From Saprospiraceae bacterium (lineage in GTDB: Bacteria > Bacteroidota > Bacteroidia > Chitinophagales > Saprospiraceae), in NCBI GenBank assembly GCA_021739645.1, contig JAIPBL010000046.1, positions 1 through 50,641 on the forward strand: 50,641 nt of DNA, read 5' to 3'. The position numbers and the translations under genes are program-made. Below, piece after piece: positions 16,289-24,400 of this stretch (its first letter is position 1; every line of letters starts with the position of its first letter). The notes beneath the pieces are model-generated. The model searched no databases. It worked only from the letters and a program-made list of their open reading frames with translations, and had not been told where the DNA came from.

Positions 16289-17863
16289 TTAGCGCAAAAT
16301 CAGCACCCGCTGGCTGCCCACCAACTGCCCATTTTCCAAAAACAAACTAACAGCGTACATGCCTTGCGGTAGGGCGGTGAGACTGATTTTTTCCGAAGGG
16401 AAAGCCAGTGTTTTATCCAAAATAACCCGCCCAGAGAAATCCGTTAACCGTAGCCGAGTGGCATCAGGGAACGATTTTTCGATGGTAACAAAATCGCCAG
16501 TCGGATTCGGAAACACCTGAAAATCAAGCGATTGAGTTGGGTCTGTTACGAATGAAACAAACGTATGCGTTTCACAATCCAAGTAATGCTCCGTATGGCT
16601 GGCCGTATCAATGACCATGTTTTCATCGCCCGCTTGGTAACCGGTATAGGAAAAATAGAACAGCATCATTTCGTCCGTGGTGGCTTCGCCAACGCTCACG
16701 GTTTGGGGCGGCGAGTTGGGGTTGTCAGGGTTGTTGGCCGTATTGTCGTAGGTGGCAAAGCCGTAGAGCTTGGTCAGCGCCGGGATTTTAATTGGTTTTT
16801 GAAAACGGTAGCTGCCCTGCCAATGGAAATCCCAATCCGGGATATCAATCATCGGAATGGTATCGCCTTGGAAGGTGACGCCAAACGCCTTCATGCTGGT
16901 GCAAATCAAGTGGGCGTGCGGCGCAATGGCCAGCAGCGTTACCGGCACAAGTATGGTGTATTGTTCCTGAAAGGTTTTTACCTGATTGGCGGGGATGGTG
17001 AGCGGCCCATTGGTCATCGAAATCGCATGGTTGAGCACTGGCGCAATTGACACTTCCCGCAGACTTCCATCTGAAAGCTGGAAATTGATGCGGGTGCTGT
17101 CAACCTCGCCTGCCCCATCCACCGGGTAGTGGATTTGCACAACAATTGCGGTGTTTTGGGGCAAATGCAGCCCCATGTTCGTCGGGTAAAACTCGGCCTT
17201 GCTCCCCGGCACCCAAGCCCCGATGAGCTTTGCTCCGAATACGCCAACGCCGCCAAAAGCCGTGTAGCCGGGCAGTGGGTCGGCGGCGTCCTGTGCCAGT
17301 GCTTGGCCGGTGCTGTCCTGGTAAACGAGCACGTGGTGTACCACGCTGCGGTTGCCGGGGATGACTTCCAGGCCTGTGATGTAGCGGCTGCCAGGCAAGG
17401 TGGCCGGAATGGCAAAGACCCGGTAGAGGTCGTTTTGCAAAACATCGGGAATATGATAAGTAGGGATTTGCACGCTGAGGTCAGGGTTTTGGATTTCCTC
17501 GATTCCGTTGTAAACGGGCGGTGGAGGTGCATTGCCCGCGAAACCCTCCGGTGCGCCGTTGTTCACCCAAGCATTAATCAGGAGTACCTCCTCGTCGGTG
17601 AGCAGTCGTTTGCCTGCATGTTCGCCGAAGCCAGGTTCGGCCTTCCAAGGTGGCATTTCCCGGCTTGTGACAGCGCCCTGGATGCCGTAACGGGCATCAT
17701 AAGCCTCAGCGTAGTTCATCAATGAGAACGGGGCGATGTTACCGGGACTGTGACAATTGGAACAGTGGGAATAGACGATACAGGCCACATCGTCGGCCCA
17801 GGTTTGGGAAAAGAGATTGGCGCTTAGCAATAATAAGGATGGTAGTAACAGTCTTTTTAACAT
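16289..17863 (-). CDS. Secreted copper type II monooxygenase-like protein with cytochrome c-like N-terminus and type IX tail
   Basis: 524 aa with a signal peptide (about 1-19). The N-terminal domain (about 20-115) has one haem motif, CSNCH, in VACIVYSHCSNCHSPGNIAP and a distal MPPWK segment, a mono-haem planctomycete/Bacteroidota cytochrome c form. The middle (about 130-430) is a PHM/DBH-like two-domain copper fold. Candidate CuH ligands are His-His in VVHHVLVY and the His of QIHYP; candidate CuM ligands are HxH in APHAHLIC and the Met of TTDEMMLFYF. Thus a full two-copper site is visible. The last about 75 residues form a type IX sorting domain (DFQVFPNPTGDFVTIEKSF). Likely an extracellular oxidoreductase; hydroxylation substrate unknown. 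Confidence 0.85.
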   Translation of the reverse strand: MLKRLLLPSLLLLSANLFSQTWADDVACIVYSHCSNCHSPGNIAPFSLMNYAEAYDARYGIQGAVTSREMPPWKAEPGFGEHAGKRLLTDEEVLLINAWVNNGAPEGFAGNAPPPPVYNGIEEIQNPDLSVQIPTYHIPDVLQNDLYRVFAIPATLPGSRYITGLEVIPGNRSVVHHVLVYQDSTGQALAQDAADPLPGYTAFGGVGVFGAKLIGAWVPGSKAEFYPTNMGLHLPQNTAIVVQIHYPVDGAGEVDSTRINFQLSDGSLREVSIAPVLNHAISMTNGPLTIPANQVKTFQEQYTILVPVTLLAIAPHAHLICTSMKAFGVTFQGDTIPMIDIPDWDFHWQGSYRFQKPIKIPALTKLYGFATYDNTANNPDNPNSPPQTVSVGEATTDEMMLFYFSYTGYQAGDENMVIDTASHTEHYLDCETHTFVSFVTDPTQSLDFQVFPNPTGDFVTIEKSFPDATRLRLTDFSGRVILDKTLAFPSEKISLTALPQGMYAVSLFLENGQLVGSQRVLILR

Positions 17864-18012
17864 ACAAAGGTTGTTTGATTTTGAAAAGTGGGACGTGCCT
17901 TCTAATGGAAGGTTTAATCAAAGAAACGAAAGAAAGTTCGGGGAGGCAAGGCTTTTCAACGAATGGTGGGTGGTGGCGCACGAACTGCTTGTTGGGAAAA
18001 TGTTCACCTTTT

Positions 18013-18039
18013 TTGTATTGAGAGAAATAATTAGATTTG
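18013..18039 (+). promoter_or_regulatory. Candidate promoter for the toxin-antitoxin pair
   Basis: TTG at 18013-18015, a 16-nt spacer, then TAGATTTG at 18032-18039, matching TAnnTTTG. It ends 17 nt before the antitoxin ATG, implying a very short leader. Spacing is one base shorter than the normal range. Confidence 0.45.
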
Positions 18040-18056
18040 TGGAAAATTCAATCGAT

Positions 18057-18296
18057 ATGAGTGCATTGGAAATCAGGGGCGCATTTATCAGCCTCTTGGC
18101 AGAAGTGGAAGACGAGGCATTGCTCCGAAAAATGCTGGAGAAATGCGTGGAATTGGTGAAGAAAGTAGACCCACTTGACGACCTGCCGTCGGCCGTAATC
18201 GCAGCCTTGGAAGTGGCCGAACTGGATGACGACTTGAGCGACGTAATCCCCAATGAAGAAGCTTTCAAAACCTTCCGGGCATGGCGAAAACAGTAG
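18057..18296 (+). CDS. Putative antitoxin of a ParE-type module, 79 aa
   Basis: Start placed at the ATG at 18057 (MSALEIRGAFISLLAEVEDE); the frame is open much further upstream but that part is intergenic and not protein-like. The sequence is acidic and helical (LLRKMLEKCVELVKKVDPLD, then LSDVIPNEEAFKTFRAWRKQ), typical of Bacteroidota antitoxins that precede a RelE/ParE toxin. The C-terminal amphipathic part would wrap the toxin. The antitoxin overlaps the toxin gene by 16 nt, consistent with translational coupling. No classical DNA-binding motif is certain, so autoregulation is inferred from the family pattern. Confidence 0.75.
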   Translation: MSALEIRGAFISLLAEVEDEALLRKMLEKCVELVKKVDPLDDLPSAVIAALEVAELDDDLSDVIPNEEAFKTFRAWRKQ

Positions 18297-18577
18297 TTTG
18301 GAAACGGATAGCCAACCAACAAATTCTCGAAATAGAAGCCTACCTGCTTGAAAACTTCTCCGCCCAAGCGGTAGATAAATTCTTGGGCAAACTTTACCAA
18401 AAATTGGAAATGCTGGAGCGTTTTCCTGAAAGTGGCCAGCGCACCCGCCTCACTACCATCAGAAGGCTTCGCATCAACCGCTTAATCAGCTTGTTTTACC
18501 GGATTCAAGGGGATTATATCGTCATACACTTTGTTTGGAACAACCGCCAAGACCCGGCGAAGAACCCATATTTATAA
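18281..18577 (+). CDS. RelE/ParE family toxin
   Basis: 98 aa. The motif series VVWKRIANQQILEIEAYLLE, KFLGKLYQKLEMLERFPESG and RRLRINRLISLFYRIQGDYI, ending VWNNRQDPAKNPYL, is the ParE/RelE toxin fold with a helical hairpin and four-stranded sheet. The FPESGQ turn and the terminal NRQDP element are typical of the ParE branch, which poisons DNA gyrase; RelE-like mRNA cleavage cannot be ruled out. Directly overlaps the antitoxin gene. A strong terminator follows at 18610-18644. Confidence 0.88.
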   Translation: MAKTVVWKRIANQQILEIEAYLLENFSAQAVDKFLGKLYQKLEMLERFPESGQRTRLTTIRRLRINRLISLFYRIQGDYIVIHFVWNNRQDPAKNPYL

Positions 18578-18609
18578 AGCATTCATCATTTGACCATTAA
18601 GTAAGGGTT

Positions 18610-18644
18610 GGTAATGCCTCTAATTTCCAATTTGAGGCATTACC
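18610..18644. terminator. Intrinsic terminator between parE-type toxin and Roco gene
   Basis: Perfect 11-bp stem GGTAATGCCTC (18610-18620) with GAGGCATTACC (18634-18644), 13-nt loop, followed by TTTT on the plus strand. It separates convergent transcripts. Confidence 0.8.
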
Positions 18645-18647
18645 TTT

Positions 18648-20393
18648 TCACAGTCTCCACCTTCTCCCCTCCTCCAACAAGCTCAACAGCCCATCGCTGA
18701 TAGCGTTGCGCTCCCTAGTATAGTTTTCAGGTGATGATATACTTTTACGCCTATCTTCCTCCAACTTGTTCAGCCGCCCACTGAAATGCACCGCCTCGTT
18801 CCGTACCTCCTCCACACCCAGCAGCACGTCAATGGCGCTCCGCAAATCGCCATCTTCAATGAATTTCTTTGTCGCAGACACATGGCTCGACAGCGTATCG
18901 AACACCCCTTCCAGCAGTTGGTGGACGGACACGAGTTCCAGTTCATCGCCTTTCAGGCATTGGGCGGGCGCATTAGAGCGGGCCAGTGTTTCCATGTCTT
19001 TTACCCTAAATAAAGAAGGTTTGTCGCTCCCCGAACACCGCTTGCAATTGCATGGTATCTTCTCTTTCAGTTTGGGCTTGAGGCCTCTAAACCACTCGTG
19101 TACTGCCCCCAGTTCGTCCCGAATGTCGAGCAGGCGGCGCTTGCGGTCGGGGCCGTGCAGCCGGATGTTAATGGCGTGCTCCACCTGGCTTTCCGTCACC
19201 TCGGCCACCGTGTCGCCCCACTGAAGGGTGACGCCGCTGCGCCAAACATAGTCGCCCTTCACATGGCTGCCCATGCGGGCGATGAAGCGGGTGAGGATGC
19301 CCCTCGGCATGAACTGGTACTCGTACCGGTAGCGCAGCAGTTCGGCCTTGGGGAAATGGGGGTCTTCGTTGCGCTCCACGGGCAGCATCTGCGGCGCCAC
19401 GTACTCCTCGCTGCCCCGCACCCGGTAGCAAAGCTCGAACTCCGTCATCAGTTCCCGCAGTTGCAGCAGCTTGCCCTTGTACTTGGGGTCGCCCCATACC
19501 AGCGCCAGTTCCTCCTTCGTGAAGCGCCCCTTCCTGTGGCGCACGGCATCGGCGTCCAGCACCTTGTACACAGCATCGAGGCACCAGTTGGGGTTGAGGA
19601 TGACGAGGTCTTCCAGCCCCGGCAGTTCTGGATAAAACAGCAGGACGCCGAGGTTGTGCAGGGTTTTGCAGACGACCTTGGCGCTGTCCTCGCCCTGTAC
19701 ATCGTGGCGCTCGCAGATTTCCCGGAAGCGGTCGAAGGAGATGGTGTTCTTCGACTGCTCGGCCTTTAGGTCTTGGCGCACTTTCAGCCAATTGCTCAGA
19801 ATGGGCTTGCCCATCGCCTCCAAGTTGCAAAAATGCCGCTCGATGGTGCTGCGCATGAGCCGTAGCCGGTCGAGGTTGCCGTCGGCAAAGTCAACATCCA
19901 AGGGCGTCTTGACGATTTGCGGGAAGTTCCCGAACAGTTCCTCGTCCGGCGAAATCTGCCGCAGCGCCCCGTTTTTCTCATTGAAAACCAGCAGGATAGG
20001 ACAGCCGCTTCCCGCCCGGATGGCGATGACGTTGAGCCAATAATAAAAATCGGTGTCGCCCTTCCGGTTGTCGTTCAGCAGCACATAGAGCGTATCCGGC
20101 GAAAGGAAAAACTGGTGGGTGTCCTTGTAGATTTCTTGGCCGCCGAAGTCCCAGACATGCGCAGTGACGGCTTGCTGTTCGGCCTTCACCTTGCCCTCGA
20201 AGGGCCATTGCCAGACTTCGATGCCTTCGGTCCTTGTGTTTTTGTCTGGCACCGGGTAGTCTTCGTTTTTCAGCTTGTTGATAAGAGTGGTCTTGCCCGA
20301 TTCACCTGCGCCTACGATGACGATTTTGGCTTCGAGGAGGCGGTCGCTTCGCTGTTTTTTGGCTTCCCGGAACCAGGTGCGGGTGGCTTCCAT
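18648..20393 (-). CDS. Roco protein, Roc-COR part with C-terminal effector-associated domain (EAD11-like)
   Basis: 581 aa from the ATG at 20393. The Roc GTPase has P-loop GAGESGKT (about 28-35) and switch II DFGGQE (about 82-87); the G4 site is FNEKNG rather than NKxD, so guanine specificity may be weak. COR follows (about 200-420), then CNCKRCSG, a Cys cluster seen in bacterial Roco proteins. The last about 75 residues (FIEDGDLRSAIDVLLGVEEV, NEAVHFSGRLNKLEEDRRKS, ERNAISDGLLSLLEE) strongly resemble effector-associated domain 11, a death-like adaptor described in Bacteroidota NTP-dependent conflict systems. In-frame with the LRR gene upstream and separated by one TAG and 23 codons that encode the usual LRR-Roc linker. 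Either an interrupted gene, a readthrough pair or two cooperating proteins. Confidence 0.85.
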   Translation of the reverse strand: MEATRTWFREAKKQRSDRLLEAKIVIVGAGESGKTTLINKLKNEDYPVPDKNTRTEGIEVWQWPFEGKVKAEQQAVTAHVWDFGGQEIYKDTHQFFLSPDTLYVLLNDNRKGDTDFYYWLNVIAIRAGSGCPILLVFNEKNGALRQISPDEELFGNFPQIVKTPLDVDFADGNLDRLRLMRSTIERHFCNLEAMGKPILSNWLKVRQDLKAEQSKNTISFDRFREICERHDVQGEDSAKVVCKTLHNLGVLLFYPELPGLEDLVILNPNWCLDAVYKVLDADAVRHRKGRFTKEELALVWGDPKYKGKLLQLRELMTEFELCYRVRGSEEYVAPQMLPVERNEDPHFPKAELLRYRYEYQFMPRGILTRFIARMGSHVKGDYVWRSGVTLQWGDTVAEVTESQVEHAINIRLHGPDRKRRLLDIRDELGAVHEWFRGLKPKLKEKIPCNCKRCSGSDKPSLFRVKDMETLARSNAPAQCLKGDELELVSVHQLLEGVFDTLSSHVSATKKFIEDGDLRSAIDVLLGVEEVRNEAVHFSGRLNKLEEDRRKSISSPENYTRERNAISDGLLSLLEEGRRWRL

Positions 20394-20462
20394 GCCTTGG
20401 GAGAGTATGGTGAGGGGCGGGGATTGGATGGGGTTGTCGGTGAGCCAAATGGTATTGTCGGA

Positions 20463-21050
20463 CTACCCTTCATATTTAATATCAATCCGACTGATATCTT
20501 CAAAATCGAAAAGCCATTCCGGCAGGGCGTCTAGTTGGTTGCTGGACAAATTTAGCGTTTGCAGGTTTTTCAATTCCCGCAAACCTTCCGGCAGGGCGCT
20601 CAGGTGGTTGCCTGTCAAATCAAGCCATTCCAGGTTTTTCAATTCCCGCAACCATTCCGGCAGAGTGCTCAACTTGACATAGGACAAATAAAGTACATGC
20701 AGGTTTTTCAGTTCTCGCAACCAGTCCGGCAGGGTGCTCAACTTGATAAAGGACAAATGCAGTTCATGCAGGTTTTTTAGTTCCTGCAACCAGTCCGGCA
20801 GGGCGCTCAGTTGGTTGTTGGACAAAATCAGCGTTTGCAGGTTTTTAAGTTCCTGCAACCAGTCCGGCAGGGTGTTTAGTTGGTTGTTGTACAACAACAG
20901 CGTTTGCAGGTTTTTCAATTCCCTGATTTCTGCTGGCACGGTCGTGAGGCCCAGGCCAGAGAGGTCTAAGCTTTCTTTTTCTTTTGAGAAAACCCCTCCT
21001 TTCGCATCCTTTATTCTGTTAAGTGCTTCTTGATAATTTTTGTCCATCAT
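20463..21050 (-). CDS. Leucine-rich repeat protein, N-terminal half of an interrupted Roco gene
   Basis: 195 aa. After a short helical cap (about 1-22) come about seven leucine-rich repeats of 23 residues, e.g. LKNLQTLILSNNQLSALPDW, of the bacterial plant-like/internalin type. The DNA shows the same 69-bp period. The final repeat is incomplete (SRIDIKYEG), and translation stops at TAG (20463-20465). Directly after the stop, in the same frame, the DNA encodes SDNTIWLTDNPIQSPPLTIL then SQG before the Met of the Roc gene. This is the standard 'NP..spP..i..qG..a' ending of an LRR array in Roco proteins, so the two ORFs descend from one. Probably senses a partner through the LRR surface. Confidence 0.85.
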   Translation of the reverse strand: MMDKNYQEALNRIKDAKGGVFSKEKESLDLSGLGLTTVPAEIRELKNLQTLLLYNNQLNTLPDWLQELKNLQTLILSNNQLSALPDWLQELKNLHELHLSFIKLSTLPDWLRELKNLHVLYLSYVKLSTLPEWLRELKNLEWLDLTGNHLSALPEGLRELKNLQTLNLSSNQLDALPEWLFDFEDISRIDIKYEG

Positions 21051-21205
21051 GATTTGGTATTTGGTATGACAACTGCCACAAATCTCTAAAAATCCTATAA
21101 ACTACCAGCATCAAAACAAGCTGCCAGCACCAAGCAGCAGCAGGAGGTTACGCAGCCCCAGGCTATCGCCTCGAAATGGCGGCCTGAGCGTCAGGGTTTT
21201 TCCCA

Positions 21206-21316
21206 CGAGGAGGATGGAACACGGATTAGACTGATTGGACTGATTTACACGGATTAAAACTGATTAAACCCGTGTAAACCAGTCCAATCATTCTAATCCG
21301 TGTTCCATCCTCCTCG
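21206..21316. repeat. 47-bp-arm inverted repeat (CACGGATTAGACTGATTGG family)
   Basis: The left arm at 21206-21252 and right arm at 21270-21316 are complementary with two mismatches, and the 17-nt loop reads attaaaactgattaaac. A 111-bp hairpin unit. It lies in the 419-nt gap (21051-21469) between the LRR gene and the start of the large secreted protein gene. No gene is seen elsewhere in that gap. The element looks like a dispersed intergenic palindrome of Bacteroidota rather than a terminator, given its size. Confidence 0.8.
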
Positions 21317-21469
21317 CGTGTTATGCAAAGTTGGCGACCGTCGAAACGCTGGGCTTTTCAATCCCTTCGGGCTTAGAAATCCCGCTGGCACGAGAACTCG
21401 CAAAACTGTCGGGAAGATATTGCGTCCACACCGCCCACACTCCTTACCTTCGCCCCAAACAACCACCAC

Positions 21470-24400
21470 ATGCACAAACTTACCGTCACCTTCATATTTT
21501 GTCTTTTCGCTGCCGCAACATTTGCGCAGCAAAAACCAACCCCCATCCACTTCGAAGCCGATGCTCCCGCCTGGGCGCAAATGCTCCTCGAAGAACACCC
21601 CAACGTCCGGGAAATCCAGGCCGCCTACACCGCCTATTACGACGAGCACGCTTTTGTAAAAAACAGCTACACCCAGTTCTACAAGCGCTGGATGCAGTGG
21701 GCAAGGCCGTTTGCACAGGCAGATGGGACGATTGCTGATTCAGGATTGCGGAATGCGGATTCCGAGCGCAGCACGGCCCCCAATCGTAAATCGTCAATCG
21801 TAAATCGTCAATCAACATGGTCTTTCAACGGCCCCAAAGTCCACTTCTTCCCCGACGCCTCCGCACAGTCCGTTGACCACACCAATATTTACAGCTTCGA
21901 CATCTACGCCGCCGACCCGAATATCCTCTACGCTGGCGGCGAAGCGGGCGGCATGTGGAAGACCACCGACAAGGGCCTGAACTGGACGCTGCTCACCGCC
22001 GACGTGCTGCACGGCGCATTCGGTGCGGTGAAAATCAATCCGCAAAACTCGGAGGTGGTCTATGCCGGCACACATGGCAAGCTGATAAAAACCACCGACA
22101 GCGGTGCAACTTGGGCCACTGTTTACACGGAAACCAGCTTTTGGGCAAACGAGATTTACGTCCATGAGGGCAACCCCGACATCGTGCTTTGCGCCAGCGA
22201 AAAAGGCCTGCTTCGCAGTGTGGACGCTGGGGCAACCTGGGTGAAACTTTGGAACACCAACACCTGGGGCGTGAAGCCCAAGCCCAACGACCCGAACACC
22301 GCCTGGGCCATCCGTGACAACGGCGCAAGCTCCGATTTCATGATTTCCACCGACGGCGGCGGCAGCTTCACCGCCTCCAACAACGGCTGGTGGCAGCCCA
22401 CCGGAAACCGCCAAGTAACGGGCGCCATTATCGCCCCATGCCCCTCGAACCCGACCAAGATTTACGCCTTCCTCAGCGGCGAGGGCGACGGGCTGGGCGG
22501 CTACATTGGCGTTTACAAAAGCACGGACGGCGGCGCTACTTGGGCAAACACCCACCCCAACAATTCCATCGGGATGCCCTATTCCATCCCCAACCACACG
22601 AACTTGATGGACGCCAACGGCGTGGACTGGTTTCACCAAGGTTTCTACGACCAGGCCATCGTGGTCAACCCGCTGAACGACAACCAAATCATCACAGGCG
22701 GCTGCTCCTGGTTCCGCAGCAACGACGGTGGGGCGACATGGGGCGGCTACGGCGGCTATGTGGGCGGCACGGGCATCACCGGCGACCGCCACCCCGACAT
22801 CCAGTGGGCGGCTGCCGTCGGCAACGAACTTTGGATTGCCTCGGACGGTGGCTTGGTTTACTCCACCAATTTTGGGCAGAGCGTGGAGGGGCGAAACAAC
22901 GGCATCAGCGGGGCGGCGCTCTGGGGCTTCGACAGCGGCTGGAACGAGGACATCCTCGTGGGCGGGCGCTACCACAACGGCAACATGGCTTACCACGAAA
23001 GTTTTCCCGCAGGGAGCTACTACGCCATCGGCGGAGCGGAGGCAGCAACTGGCTACGTGAACCCCGGCCCGGAACGCAAAATTTACCACTCCGACATCGG
23101 CGGCGACATCATCAAACCGGGCTTCGGAAACGGGCTGGGCGGCTTCCCCGTGGGCACGTGGCCCAACGAAAGCTATGCCTACTACGCCAATTCCGAGATG
23201 GAGTGGCACCCGAACTGCTGGAACATCGTTTACCTCGGAAAGGAAGACAAACTCTGGAAAAGCACCGATGGCGGAACGACCTTCACCGTCCTCTACGACT
23301 TCCCCGGCGGCGATACCCGCAAGGTTTACGAAATTGAAATCTACCGGAACGACCCGAACCGTATGTACGTCTCGCAGTTCAATGGCACGGACGACGTGGT
23401 GTTCCGCAGCTACGACGCCGGGGAGACCTGGCAGATTTGCGCAGCACTCCCGCTGCCCAACAACAACGACCGCATCAAAATGGCTGTCAGTGCCGAAAAC
23501 CCCGATGTGCTCTGGATTTCCTTGAGCTACGGCTCCAACGGGAAGAAGGTTTACAAGACCACGGACGCCGGGATTTCTTGGCAAAACATGACGACGAGCG
23601 CCCTCGACAACGCCACCGTAACTTGCATCCTGGCACAGTACGGCACGGACGGCGGCGTCTATGTTGGGACAACAAAAGGCATTTTTTACCGCAACAATTC
23701 GATGAGTGACTGGCAGGCGTACACCGATGGCCTGCCCATCAGTTTGGAACCAAACAAGATGAAGCCGTTTTACAAAAAAAGCCTGATTCGCATGGCTGCC
23801 TGGAACGGCGGCGTCTGGGAAGCACCGCTTTTCGAGCCGAGCGCCACGGAGCCGCTGGCGATGGTGGACAAGCTGACAAGCTTCTGCCCGACCGATACTT
23901 TTTACTTCGATGACCACTCCGTGGTCATGCACGACAATGTTTCTTGGAGTTGGCAATTCGCTGACGCTCAAGCGGTTATTGGTGAAAACACGAGGACGCC
24001 ACGGGTCGTGTTCAACTCGGCTGGCGACAAATTGGCCGTGATGACGATGACCACGCCACAGGGCGTTTTCACCGACAGCCTCACGGTCCATGTCGGCGAC
24101 GAATGCACCAGCCTGCTGCCGGAGGCACTGCCCGGCAACGCCCTCAGCCTCGACGGCAGCGGCGACTACGCCACCTTGAGCCAACCGTTCAACCTGAACT
24201 CGAACACCGCCACCATCACAGCCTGGATAAAGCCCATTGGCGACCAAAGCGATTGGGCGGGTGTGGCGCTGGTGCGGGGAGGAAGCACCACGGCGGGCCT
24301 CCATTTCGGAGAAAACAACCAGCTGCGCTACATGTGGAACGACCAAAACTGGTGGTGGAACACGGGCGTTTTCCCGCCGCTGGGCGAGTGGAGCCACGTG

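Larger units (their letters stand above)
18648..21050 (-). pseudogene. Ancestral single LRR-Roc-COR-EAD gene split by an in-frame amber codon
   Basis: Treating the TAG at 20463-20465 as sense gives an uninterrupted 801-codon frame: 195 LRR codons, the stop, 23 linker codons, 581 Roc-COR-EAD codons. No other stop or frameshift is present, so loss is recent or the stop is tolerated (readthrough, or reinitiation at the ATG at 20393). It may still function as two polypeptides. I mark it as pseudogene only to record the interruption. Confidence 0.65.

Noticed and set aside
17865-17872. AACCTTTG on the minus strand just before the copper monooxygenase start
   Set aside because: Too close to the ATG to be a -7 element unless the gene is leaderless, and the first base pair does not fit TAnnTTTG.
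17817-18056. N-terminal extension of the antitoxin frame by 80 codons
   Set aside because: The region contains a promoter-like TAGATTTG and the translation is unlike the antitoxin; the ATG at 18057 is better.
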